This document shows positions 53,547-61,580 of a DNA stretch of 64,000 bases, piece by piece. Each line of letters starts with the position of its first letter. Within the stretch, counting starts at the first letter, position 1. The notes under the pieces are model-generated. The model did no database searches and was not told the DNA's origin. It saw nothing but the letters and a program-made list of their open reading frames with translations. The stretch comes from Mesorhizobium sp. NZP2298 (GTDB lineage: Bacteria > Pseudomonadota > Alphaproteobacteria > Rhizobiales > Rhizobiaceae). Both the position numbers and the translations under genes were made by a program. The stretch is from contig NZ_CP033365.1 in NCBI RefSeq assembly GCF_013170825.1, forward strand, positions 2,306,001 through 2,370,000, given 5' to 3'.

Positions 53547-54713
53547 ATGAATTTCGTGTTCTTCTCGCCGCATTTCCCCGCCAATGGCGCCGATTTCTGC
53601 GACCGGCTGAAGAAGGCGGGCGCCACAGTGCTCGGCATTGGCGATGCGCCCCACGATGCGCTGGACGGCAAGCTGAAAGCAGCACTTTCGGAATATTACC
53701 GCGTCGCCGACATGGAGGACTACGATGCGGTGTTCCGGGCGATAGGCCATTTCATCCACAGATGGGGCCGCATCGACCGCTTCGAATCGCTCAACGAGCA
53801 CTGGCTGGAACTGGAAGCCAACATCCGCACCGATTTCAACATCTACGGCACCAAGCTCGATTTCGTGAAGAACCTGAAGCGCAAGAGCCGCATGCGCGCC
53901 TTCTTCCGCAAGAGCGGCGTCGAGACGATCGCGCAGCGCAAATGCTCCGACCGCGCCGGCGCCATGACCTTCATCCGCCGCGTCGGCTATCCCGTCGTGG
54001 TGAAGCCGGATTCGGGCTCCGGCGCCTCGAACACCTTCAAGATCTCCAACGCCAAGGAGCTCGACCAGTTCTTCCGGGACAAGCCCGAGGACGTGACCTT
54101 CGTCATGGAGCAGTTCATCGAGGGGCTGGTGGTGACCTATGACGGGCTGGTCAACCGCGACGGCGAGGTGGTGCTGGCGGCCAGCCACCGCTATGATCAG
54201 AGCGTCATGGAGGTGGTCAACAAGGACCGCCACATGAGCTACACCTGCTTTCCCCGGATCCGACCTGTTGTCGAGGAGGCCGGACGCAAGATCCTGAAGG
54301 CGTTCGACGTGCGCGAGCGCTTCTTCCACATCGAGCTGTTCGAGACCCGGGACGACCGGATCATCGCGCTGGAGGTCAACATGCGGCCGCCCGGCGCCTG
54401 GATGACCGACGCGATCAACTACACGTTCGACATCGACGTCTATGCGGCATGGGCCGAGATGGTGGTCAAGGACGCCGCCGGCGGGCCCTATGAGGGCAAA
54501 TATTTCACCGCCTATGCCAGCCGCAAGCGGCACCTCCACTATTTGCACAGCCATGAGGACGTGCTAGCGGCGCACCGCGACAAGATCGTCCACCATCAGC
54601 CCATAGAAGAGGTTTTCAGCCGCGCCATGGGAAATTACGCCTACCAGATGCGCTCGAAGGATCAGGCTGATCTGCGTGAGGCGGTCGCCTATATCCACGC
54701 GGAAAAGGCTTAA
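53547..54713 (+). CDS. ATP-grasp domain protein (carboxylate-amine ligase-like)
   Basis: The 388-residue protein has a pre-ATP-grasp Rossmann part (VFFSPHFPANGADFCDRLKKAGATVLGIGD) and an ATP-grasp domain with VGYPVVVKPDSGSGASNTFKI (ATP-binding loop), VMEQFIEGLVVTYDGLV and the metal site in ALEVNMRPPGAWMTDAINYTF. Such enzymes activate a carboxylate by phosphorylation and couple it to an amine, thiol or similar group. It begins an operon with an esterase-like gene (4-bp gap) and an NTF2-like gene (overlap), suggesting a small unknown pathway. ATG 53547 follows GGGAAGGGGG. It is divergent from the leuA leader. Confidence 0.82.
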   Translation: MNFVFFSPHFPANGADFCDRLKKAGATVLGIGDAPHDALDGKLKAALSEYYRVADMEDYDAVFRAIGHFIHRWGRIDRFESLNEHWLELEANIRTDFNIYGTKLDFVKNLKRKSRMRAFFRKSGVETIAQRKCSDRAGAMTFIRRVGYPVVVKPDSGSGASNTFKISNAKELDQFFRDKPEDVTFVMEQFIEGLVVTYDGLVNRDGEVVLAASHRYDQSVMEVVNKDRHMSYTCFPRIRPVVEEAGRKILKAFDVRERFFHIELFETRDDRIIALEVNMRPPGAWMTDAINYTFDIDVYAAWAEMVVKDAAGGPYEGKYFTAYASRKRHLHYLHSHEDVLAAHRDKIVHHQPIEEVFSRAMGNYAYQMRSKDQADLREAVAYIHAEKA

Positions 54714-54717
54714 GGCG

Positions 54718-55494
54718 ATGGACATCTCCTATCACAAGCATTTCGCCCGCAATCTCGGCCGCGACATGGAATACAAGCGCTACGGCCATGCCGGCCGACC
54801 TGTGGTGGTGTTCCCGACCTCGCAGGGACGGTTCTACCAGTTCGAGGATTCCGGCGGGGTGGGCGCACTGGCCGAATTCATCGACACCGGCCGCATCCAG
54901 CTGTTCACGGTCGACGGCATCGATTCGGAATCCTTCTTCGACAAGCATCACGACGCCGCGCACCGCATCGCCCGGCACGAGGCCTATTTCCGCTATGTGC
55001 GCGAGGAGGCGCTGCCGGAATTTTTGTCCACCGCAGCGGCCGCCAATGGCGGGCGCAAGCTGAAGCCCTTGTTTTCAGGCTGTTCGATGGGCGGCTACCA
55101 CTCTTCGAACTTCGTCTTCCGCTTTCCGGAGCTGGCCAGCGGCGTCATCTCGCTGTCGGGCGTCTATTCGGCCCGCGATTTCTTCGGCAAGGCGCTGGAG
55201 GGCGACATCTTCCACAACTCGCCGCTCGATTATCTGCCCGGCATCGTCGACCCCAAGCTGCTGGCTCGCTTGAAGGCGCTGAGGCTGATCTTCTGCTGCG
55301 GGCAGGGCGCATGGGAAGAGCGCATGCTGGTCGAGACGCGCCAGCTGGAGCAGATACTGCGCGACAAGTCGATTCCGGCCTGGGTCGACTATTGGGGTGG
55401 CGATGTCAGCCATGATTGGCCATGGTGGCACAAGCAGCTGGTCTATTTCTTTGGCCGCTGGCTGGATGATGACCTGATGCACAGATTGGACTGA
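54718..55494 (+). CDS. esterase family protein (enterochelin-esterase/antigen-85-like fold)
   Basis: The 258-residue alpha/beta hydrolase has the elbow GCSMGGYHSSNFVFRFPEL with nucleophile Ser near residue 122, an Asp candidate in DGIDSESFFD and WVDYWGGDVSHDWPWWHKQL with the catalytic His. The motif GCSMGGY and the late His in SHDWPWW place it with COG4947/esterase-D-like proteins. It lies 4 bp behind the ATP-grasp gene, and the stop overlaps the start of the next gene, so the three products probably act on one metabolite. Function beyond ester or amide cleavage is unknown. Confidence 0.82.
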   Translation: MDISYHKHFARNLGRDMEYKRYGHAGRPVVVFPTSQGRFYQFEDSGGVGALAEFIDTGRIQLFTVDGIDSESFFDKHHDAAHRIARHEAYFRYVREEALPEFLSTAAAANGGRKLKPLFSGCSMGGYHSSNFVFRFPELASGVISLSGVYSARDFFGKALEGDIFHNSPLDYLPGIVDPKLLARLKALRLIFCCGQGAWEERMLVETRQLEQILRDKSIPAWVDYWGGDVSHDWPWWHKQLVYFFGRWLDDDLMHRLD

Positions 55495-55808
55495 TGACCA
55501 CACCCGACCCCATCCGCCGCTTCGTCGAAGCCACCAACAAGGGTGACACGGAAGCCTTTCTCGATACCTTTGCCGACGACGCGTTCCTGAGCGACTGGGG
55601 ACGATCGTTCCAGGGCCGCGAGCAGATCGCGCGCTGGAACCAGTCGGACAATATCGGCGTGAAGTCACATCTGAGCATCGTCAGCGTCACGCCGGCGGGC
55701 GGCACTTATCGCGTCCGCTTCGCCGTCAAGGGCAAGGGCTTCAACGGCGAAGGCGACATGACTTTCACGCTGGATGGTGACCGCATAGCGAGCCTCGTCA
55801 TCACTTGA
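55494..55808 (+). CDS. NTF2-like (SnoaL-type) protein
   Basis: The 104-residue protein has the NTF2-like cone fold pattern: DPIRRFVEATNKGDTEAFLDTFADDAFLSDWGRSFQGREQIARW, then beta strands to the end (GDMTFTLDGDRIASLVIT). These are small isomerases, hydrolases or binding proteins. Its ATG overlaps the esterase TGA (TGATG). It is the third member of the ATP-grasp operon. No catalytic residues can be assigned with confidence. Confidence 0.8.
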   Translation: MTTPDPIRRFVEATNKGDTEAFLDTFADDAFLSDWGRSFQGREQIARWNQSDNIGVKSHLSIVSVTPAGGTYRVRFAVKGKGFNGEGDMTFTLDGDRIASLVIT

Positions 55809-55823
55809 TGTCGTCGCGGATGA

Positions 55824-57356
55824 TCATGCCTCCTGGCACGCCGTCAGCGGGACCGCCTCGTGTTCTGTCGCCGATCCGCGGCGCAGGCCGAGGAAGACGA
55901 CAAGGGCGGTGACGACGGTGATTACGGCCAGCACGATCAGCAGCCGATCGAACGCCGTCTCATAGGTCTCGACCAGAACGCTGGCATTGGCCACCGGCAA
56001 ATATTGCGCCGTTTCACCGACATTGCCGGTGACCAGCAATTGCGCCGCGGCGGCCGCGTCCGCGGAAGATGCGCCTCGAGTGGCGAGTTGTGCCGCAGTG
56101 AAGCCCGACAGGATCGCCATGACGATGGCCAGCGCCACGCCCTCGCAGGCGACACGGGTGGTGTTGAAGATGCCGACCGCCATGCCGGCGCGCTCCTTCG
56201 GCACGACGCTGACGGCGAGCCCGTCCATCAATCCCCAGGGCAGAGCGATGCCGATGCCGATCAGCATCAGCGGCGCTACCAGCGCGATGGCGACCGGTGG
56301 TGTCAGGCTCAGCCAGACGAGGCCGGCGGCGGCGATGAGCAGGCCCGCGCCGCAGATCGTGGCCGGAGCGATCCAGCGCGCCAACTGGCCGGCAAGCAAG
56401 GGCAGGATCAGCAATGGTCCCGAGAGGCAGATCATCAATTGCCCGGCCTTGATCTCGCTCATCCCTTCGATGCCGATGAAGCGGATCGGCAACAGCACCA
56501 GCAGGACGACGAAGCCATAGGCGGGTGCCGCCGCCAGGAACTGGACGCCGACGAAGCGGGAAAAGCGAAACAGGGTGAGATCGAGCATCGGCCGGCGCAC
56601 GCGCCGCTCAACGATGACGAAGGCTGCGAAGAAGAGTACTGCCGCCGCGATCAACGCGATGACGACGGGATCGGTCCAGCCGGTCTGCGGCGCCTGCAGC
56701 ACGCCATAAGTCAGCGCGGCTAGCGCGACGGTGAAGGTGCCGGCTCCCGCCCAGTCGAGTCCGGTTGCATCCGGGTCGCGCGATTCCCTGATGGTGCACA
56801 GGCCGAGGGCCGCCGCGGCGATCGCGAGCACTGCAACCAGAACAAAGATCGACCGCCAGCCGAATGCAGAAATGAGCAGGCCGGAGGCGATAGGGCCGAA
56901 GGCCAGGCCGATGCCGAAACTGGTGCCGAGGAAGGAGAAGGCGCGCAACCGCAGCGGTCCCTCGAATTCCTGGGCAAGTGCGGAGGCGCCGCCGGCGAAG
57001 GCCAAGGCACTGCCGATCCCTTGCGCGGCCCTGAACATGTCGAACCAGACGATGTCGGGCGCCAGCATCGCGCCGAGTGATGCCATGACATAAAGGCAGA
57101 GGCCGGCAAGGAAGACGCGCTTGCGACCATGGTTGTCAGCCAGCGCTCCCGATGCCATCAGGCCGGCGCCGAAGGTCAGCATGAAGGCGTTCGTCACCCA
57201 ATTGAGCGCGATCGGGCTGCCGCCGAGATCGGCCGCGATGCGGGAGAGCGCGACGGCCGGGCCGGTGAAGGTCAAGGGCATCGTCATCGCGGCAAGGCAT
57301 ACCGACAAGAGCACGAGCCATCTCGCGGTCGGGCCGGTTGTGTTCTGCAAGGTCAT
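55824..57356 (-). CDS. MFS transporter, DHA2-type (14 TM)
   Basis: The 510-residue membrane protein has motif A (GALADNHGRKRVFLAG), motif C-like segment GPIASGLLISAFGWRSIF and about 14 helices, the drug:H+ antiporter-2 layout. It should export a drug or metabolite through the inner membrane. Start ATG 57356. The divergent LysR gene 148 bp away probably controls it. Substrate unknown. Confidence 0.87.
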   Translation of the reverse strand: MTLQNTTGPTARWLVLLSVCLAAMTMPLTFTGPAVALSRIAADLGGSPIALNWVTNAFMLTFGAGLMASGALADNHGRKRVFLAGLCLYVMASLGAMLAPDIVWFDMFRAAQGIGSALAFAGGASALAQEFEGPLRLRAFSFLGTSFGIGLAFGPIASGLLISAFGWRSIFVLVAVLAIAAAALGLCTIRESRDPDATGLDWAGAGTFTVALAALTYGVLQAPQTGWTDPVVIALIAAAVLFFAAFVIVERRVRRPMLDLTLFRFSRFVGVQFLAAAPAYGFVVLLVLLPIRFIGIEGMSEIKAGQLMICLSGPLLILPLLAGQLARWIAPATICGAGLLIAAAGLVWLSLTPPVAIALVAPLMLIGIGIALPWGLMDGLAVSVVPKERAGMAVGIFNTTRVACEGVALAIVMAILSGFTAAQLATRGASSADAAAAAQLLVTGNVGETAQYLPVANASVLVETYETAFDRLLIVLAVITVVTALVVFLGLRRGSATEHEAVPLTACQEA

Positions 57357-57457
57357 GGATTTTCCTATCTGAAGCAGCATCGGCCGGCATGGCGCATGGG
57401 TTGCGGCGTCGGTCGCAGCCACAAGATAGTTCGGCGGCCTTTCAGGAAAAACGCTAC

Positions 57458-57473
57458 TATATCTCCGGATATA
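57458..57473. promoter_or_regulatory. inverted repeat TATATC-N4-GATATA before the LysR gene
   Basis: A perfect 6-bp inverted repeat lies between the divergent MFS and LysR genes, 31 bp before the LysR start, a usual place for a LysR autoregulatory site. Confidence 0.5.
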
Positions 57474-57504
57474 CCGGACTGAAACGCTCGAATGGAGGAG
57501 CGCA

Positions 57505-58386
57505 GTGGATCGTCTCAATGGCCTTCTGGCCTTCGCCCGCACCGCCGAGCTTGGCAGTTTCATCGCCGCCGGGCGTGCGCTCGGCATCTCTGCCTCCGCC
57601 GTTGGCAAGAGTGTCGCAAGGCTCGAACAGGAACTCGGCGTGCGCCTTCTGCAGCGCAGCACGCGACGCATCGGGCTGACGGAAGAGGGCAGGCTGTTCA
57701 ACGAGCGGGTACGCCGCATCCTCGACGACATCGACGATGCCGAGGCGATGCTGTCGCGGACGCGGGAGACGCCGCACGGTCGGCTGCGCGTCTCGACCCC
57801 GATCGTCACCTATCATCTGCTGCTGCCGGTGCTGTCGGAGTTCATGGCCCGCTATCCCGAGATCGAGCTCGATATCGATTTCAACGATCGCATCGTCGAT
57901 GTCATCGAGGAAGGCGTCGATGTCGCCATCCGCAGCGGCGAGCTGCCGGATTCCCGCCTGGTGGCGCGGCCGCTCACACCGTTTCGGCTGCTTCTGTGCG
58001 CCGCGCCTTCCTATGTCGAGCGTCATGGCGCGCCGAGGGTGCCGGCCGATCTCGCCCGGCATTTCGGCATCCGCTTCCGCTTCCCCAACAGCGGCAAGCT
58101 GCAGGAGTGGCCGTTCATCGCCGATGCCGCCGACCCACGCTCGATGCTGACCTGCAACAACATGGAAGCCTTGAAGGGCGCCACGATCGCCGGTCTCGGT
58201 ATCGGCTGCATGCCCGATTTCCTGGTGCGGGAAGCGTTGCGTGACGGCAGGCTGCGCACCGTGCTGGACGATCATGTCGATGGCCGTGGCCAGTTCCGGA
58301 TGCTGTGGCCCTCCAATCGCCATTTGTCGCCGAAGGTGCGCGTCTTCGTCGATTTCCTTCCCGAGCGCCTCGCCATGGCGCGATAG
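57505..58386 (+). CDS. LysR family transcriptional regulator
   Basis: The 293-residue protein has the LysR helix-turn-helix near the N-terminus (LLAFARTAELGSFIAAGRALGISASAVGKSVARLEQELGVRLLQRSTRRIGLTEEG) and a periplasmic-binding-protein-like effector domain (about 90-290). The phrase RSTRRIGLTEEG is typical of the CrgA/DsdC-like subgroup. The start is GTG 57505 with GGAG before it. It probably regulates the divergent MFS exporter. Confidence 0.9.
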   Translation: MDRLNGLLAFARTAELGSFIAAGRALGISASAVGKSVARLEQELGVRLLQRSTRRIGLTEEGRLFNERVRRILDDIDDAEAMLSRTRETPHGRLRVSTPIVTYHLLLPVLSEFMARYPEIELDIDFNDRIVDVIEEGVDVAIRSGELPDSRLVARPLTPFRLLLCAAPSYVERHGAPRVPADLARHFGIRFRFPNSGKLQEWPFIADAADPRSMLTCNNMEALKGATIAGLGIGCMPDFLVREALRDGRLRTVLDDHVDGRGQFRMLWPSNRHLSPKVRVFVDFLPERLAMAR

Positions 58387-58413
58387 GCAGGCCAGCGGGG
58401 CACGGCCTCCGGC

Positions 58414-58457
58414 CGGCCCGGGTTCACGGTCTTCGATCGGCCCGGGGTCACGGTCTT
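58414..58457. repeat. tandem direct repeat, two 20-bp copies
   Basis: CGGCCCGGGTTCACGGTCTT at 58414-58433 is repeated at 58438-58457 with one change, at 24-bp period, just upstream of the MarR operator palindrome. Confidence 0.7.
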
Positions 58458-58467
58458 GTGATTTCGA

Positions 58468-58503
58468 GATATGAAGTTAAACTTTGAAGTTTAGCTTCAT
58501 ATC
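58468..58503. promoter_or_regulatory. 36-bp near-perfect palindrome, likely MarR operator
   Basis: GATATGAAG, one unpaired position, TAAACTT, TG, AAGTTTA, one unpaired position and CTTCATATC give 16 of 17 pairs around a 2-base centre. It ends 15 bp before the MarR start and is AT-rich, as MarR operators are. It is probably the autoregulatory site of the downstream operon. Confidence 0.75.
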
Positions 58504-58518
58504 TACTACAAAGCCGCC

Positions 58519-58980
58519 ATGAAAGATCAGTCGCCCCCGCAGAACGATCCCGAAGTCGCGCATGCGCTGGCCCTGGCGGCCGAGCTTCGGGTGGTGGCCG
58601 GCAGGCTGATCCGGCGGCTGCGCGAACAGGCCGATACCGGTGATTTGACCATGTCGCAGAAATCGGCGCTGCTTCATCTGGAGCGCGAGGGTCCGGCGAC
58701 GGTGACGACGCTGGCGCGCGCCCAGGATATGCGTCCGCAGTCGATGGGCGCCATTGTGTCAGCACTGCAACTGGCCGGTCTGGTGGAAGGCGCGCCGGAT
58801 CCTGCCGATGGCCGGCAGATCCTCCTGTCGCTTACGGCAGCCTGCCGGGACATGATCGCGACCGGGCGGGCGGCACGACAGGATTGGTTGTTCCGCGCCA
58901 TCCAGGCGACCCTTGACCGCGAGGAGCAGGAGCAACTCGCAGGCGCCGTCGAATTGTTGAAACGGCTCGCCGACTCCTGA
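58519..58980 (+). CDS. MarR family transcriptional regulator
   Basis: The 153-residue protein has the winged helix LTMSQKSALLHLEREGPATVTTLARAQDMRPQSMGAIVSALQLAGLVEGAPDPADGRQILLSLT, with the D-x-R wing motif, and long N- and C-terminal dimerisation helices. No redox cysteine is in the usual N-terminal place. It heads a same-strand run of hydrolase, membrane protein and MFS exporter genes and sits beside a strong palindrome, so it probably represses them until a ligand binds. Confidence 0.9.
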   Translation: MKDQSPPQNDPEVAHALALAAELRVVAGRLIRRLREQADTGDLTMSQKSALLHLEREGPATVTTLARAQDMRPQSMGAIVSALQLAGLVEGAPDPADGRQILLSLTAACRDMIATGRAARQDWLFRAIQATLDREEQEQLAGAVELLKRLADS

Positions 58981-59032
58981 CTTTTCAATATCCGCGATCC
59001 ACGCCGCCGTTCGACCGCCGAAAGGAAGCATA

Positions 59033-59596
59033 ATGGCAGTCACCACGCTTGACCCGAAGACCGCACTCATCGTCATCGATCTGCAAAAGGGGATCGTTTC
59101 GCTACCCTGTGCCCATCCGATCGGCGACGTCATACAGCGGGCCGGCGCGCTCGCCGATGCGTTCCGCGGCCGCGCCTTGCCGGTAGTGCTCGTCAACGTC
59201 GCCGGCGCGCCTTCGGGCCGGACGGAGCAGGCGCCGCGCGCGCGGGAATTTCCCGCCGGCTGGACTGATCTTGTCCCCGAACTGAAGCGGCAGCGGGAGG
59301 ATCACATCGTGACCAAGCGCACCGTGGGCGCCTTCGTCAACACCGATCTCGAAGCCTGGCTGAAGGGCGAGGGCGTCACCCAGGTGGTGATCGCCGGCGT
59401 CTCCACCTGCATGGGCGTCGAAGCGACCGCCCGTCACGCTCGCGATCTCGGGTTCAACGTTACGCTCGCCATCGATGCCATGACCGACATGAACCTCGAT
59501 GCCCATACCAACAGCATCGCGCATATTTTCCCGAGGCTGGGCGAAAACGGCACGACACAGGACATCCTCGATCTCTTGGCCAAGGGGAGTGCCTGA
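59033..59596 (+). CDS. isochorismatase-family cysteine hydrolase
   Basis: The 187-residue protein has the catalytic triad pattern: Asp in TALIVIDLQKGIV, Lys in VTKRTVGAF and Cys in VIAGVSTCMGVEATARHARDLG, followed by the cis-peptide context. This is the isochorismatase/nicotinamidase fold; the substrate is unknown. It follows marR by 52 bp and overlaps no gene; the next ORF starts one base after its stop. It belongs to the MarR-led operon. Confidence 0.87.
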   Translation: MAVTTLDPKTALIVIDLQKGIVSLPCAHPIGDVIQRAGALADAFRGRALPVVLVNVAGAPSGRTEQAPRAREFPAGWTDLVPELKRQREDHIVTKRTVGAFVNTDLEAWLKGEGVTQVVIAGVSTCMGVEATARHARDLGFNVTLAIDAMTDMNLDAHTNSIAHIFPRLGENGTTQDILDLLAKGSA

Positions 59597-59597
59597 C

Positions 59598-59927
59598 ATG
59601 CAATGGATCGACTGTGTGTCCTATTTCCTTGGTGGCGCCGTGCTGACGAATGCCGTGCCGCATTTCGTCAGCGGCGTGATGGGGCGGCCTTTTCAAAGTC
59701 CCTTCGCCAAGCCGCGCGGCCAGGGCCATTCCTCCTCGACAGTGAATGCTCTGTGGGGATTTCTGAACCTGGCGGTCGGTTATCTCCTGGTGGTCCGTGT
59801 CGGGGATTTCGACCTGCGATCCACCGCTGATGTCGTCGCGTTGGGGTTGGGCACCCTCCTCATGGGGGTGGCGATGGCACGCATGTTCGGCCGCTTCAAC
59901 GGCGGCAATGCCCCAGTTGACGGATGA
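59598..59927 (+). CDS. small integral membrane protein
   Basis: The 109-residue protein has two or three membrane segments (IDCVSYFLGGAVLTNAVPHFVSG, ALWGFLNLAVGYLLVV, VVALGLGTLLMGVAMARMFG) and no domain I can name. It starts one base after the hydrolase stop and its TGA overlaps the ATG of the MFS gene, so it is clearly translated within the operon. Confidence 0.8.
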   Translation: MQWIDCVSYFLGGAVLTNAVPHFVSGVMGRPFQSPFAKPRGQGHSSSTVNALWGFLNLAVGYLLVVRVGDFDLRSTADVVALGLGTLLMGVAMARMFGRFNGGNAPVDG

Positions 59928-61213
59928 GCGGCCCGGCAAAAGGCACGTTCCGTTCGCTGGCCAATTTCAACTACCGGATCTGGGCCGGCGGCGCGATCGT
60001 GTCCAATGTGGGAACCTGGATGCAGCGCACCGCCCAGGACTGGCTGGTGCTGACCCAACTGACCCACAACAACGCGACCGCCATGGGCGTGGTGATGGCG
60101 CTGCAATTCGCGCCGCAGATCCTCTTGCTGCCATGGACCGGCTTTGCCGCCGATCATCTCGACCGGCGCAAGCTGCTGCTCGCCACGCAAGCCGCCATGG
60201 GCCTGCTCGCGCTCGGTCTCGGCCTGCTCACCGTCGCCGGGCTGGTGCAATTGTGGCACGTCTATCTGTTCGCATTCCTGCTCGGCTGCACGACCGCGTT
60301 TGATTCACCAGCGCGCCAGACATTCGTCTCGGATCTGGTCGGCGAGACAGACCTGTCGAATGCCGTGGCGTTGAATTCCACCTCGTTCAATGTCGCGCGC
60401 ATGATCGGGCCTGCCGTCGCCGGCGCCCTTATCGCCTCCGTCGGCTCCGGCTGGGTGTTCCTGATCAACGCGGCATCTTTTGCCGCTGTCCTTGCCTCGC
60501 TCGGCCTGCTGCGCCTCGGTGAGCTTCACCTGAAGGACAAGACGCAGCGGAGCCGCGGCAGGCTTGCCGAGGGTTTTGCCTATGTATGGAAGCGTCCCGA
60601 TCTCAAAACCATCCTTCTGATGCTTTTCCTGATCGGAACGTTCGGGCTCAACTTCCCGATCTTCATCTCGACCATGTCCGTTTCCGTCTTTCACGCGGGC
60701 GCCGGCCAGTACGGTCTGTTGACGTCGACCATGGCGATCGGATCGGTCACCGGCGCATTGCTGGCGGCCCGGCGCGAGCAGCCCCGCCTGGTGTTTCTTC
60801 TGGCGGGCGCCGCGATCTTTGGCCTTGGCTTCAGCCTGGCCGCGATCATGCCCAATTACTGGCTGTTCGGCCTGGCGCTCGTTGTCATCGGCGTCTCGGC
60901 GCAGACAATGACAACCTCGACGATCGGTCTGGTGCAGCTTTCGACCGAACCTGCCATGCGTGGGCGTGTGATGGCGATCCTGCTGGCCATAACGTTGGGC
61001 GGCACCGCTCTCGGCGCGCCGGTGGTCGGCTGGGTGGCCGATGATGTCGGCCCACGCTGGGCGCTTGGCGTGGCCGCCATTGCCGGCTTTGCGGCGGCTC
61101 TCGTCGGGGTTCGCTATCTCGCGAGGTATCGCCACTTGCGCGTGCGGATCGAGGCCGGACGTCTCCGCTTCGACCTCGATGATGGCAAAGCCGAGCCGGC
61201 AGAGGCCGGATAG
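59924..61213 (+). CDS. MFS transporter, EntS/MFS_3-type
   Basis: The 429-residue protein has twelve hydrophobic segments, the N-terminal signature FRSLANFNYRIWAGGAIVSNVGTWMQRTAQDWLV, motif A GFAADHLDRRKLLLATQ, and the second-half loop GWVADDVGPRWALG. It resembles enterobactin exporter-like MFS_3 proteins. It should export a small molecule as the last member of the MarR-led unit. Start ATG 59924 overlaps the preceding stop. Confidence 0.87.
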   Translation: MSGPAKGTFRSLANFNYRIWAGGAIVSNVGTWMQRTAQDWLVLTQLTHNNATAMGVVMALQFAPQILLLPWTGFAADHLDRRKLLLATQAAMGLLALGLGLLTVAGLVQLWHVYLFAFLLGCTTAFDSPARQTFVSDLVGETDLSNAVALNSTSFNVARMIGPAVAGALIASVGSGWVFLINAASFAAVLASLGLLRLGELHLKDKTQRSRGRLAEGFAYVWKRPDLKTILLMLFLIGTFGLNFPIFISTMSVSVFHAGAGQYGLLTSTMAIGSVTGALLAARREQPRLVFLLAGAAIFGLGFSLAAIMPNYWLFGLALVVIGVSAQTMTTSTIGLVQLSTEPAMRGRVMAILLAITLGGTALGAPVVGWVADDVGPRWALGVAAIAGFAAALVGVRYLARYRHLRVRIEAGRLRFDLDDGKAEPAEAG

Positions 61214-61339
61214 GGTCTTCTCCGGCGTCCCGATGAAAATATGATCACTTAGTCAAGTTCTTGATGGAAACCCCGGCGCTGTGATCGCGCTGTCGCAAGG
61301 CGAGAACATCGATATTAGCTGGCTCTACCGGCCGGCCGC

Positions 61340-61557
61340 GAAGCCGGCACCGCAGGCCTGCTGCCGACCGCCCTGCGCGAGCGCGGCCACGATGCGCTTG
61401 CCGACGGCCTCTTCGTGTGGGCGGGATGCGAGTTCACCGACTTCCGCGAGATCCGCAAGATCGTGCGCAAGGAATGGGCCTGCCGCGCGACGGGCATCTG
61501 GTCACCGCTTACTGGCGCCGCGGCGCGCAGGGCGAAAATGGGGGCGGCGAGGAATGA
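61340..61557 (+). pseudogene. siderophore-interacting protein (SIP) C-terminal remnant, frameshifted
   Basis: From 61340 the frame reads EAGTAGLLPTALRERGHDAL and LFVWAGCEFTDFREIRKIVRKEW, then one G is missing after TGG and the family sequence continues in the next frame as GLPRDGHLVTAYWRRGAQGENG to TGA 61555-61557. This is the end of the NAD(P)-ferric-siderophore reductase family. The N-terminal FAD-binding domain is gone. It explains the 367-bp gap between the MFS and AbrB genes; the first 120 bp of that gap are otherwise empty. Confidence 0.6.
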
Positions 61558-61580
61558 GGCACCGATGGCGCTGAAGCAGG

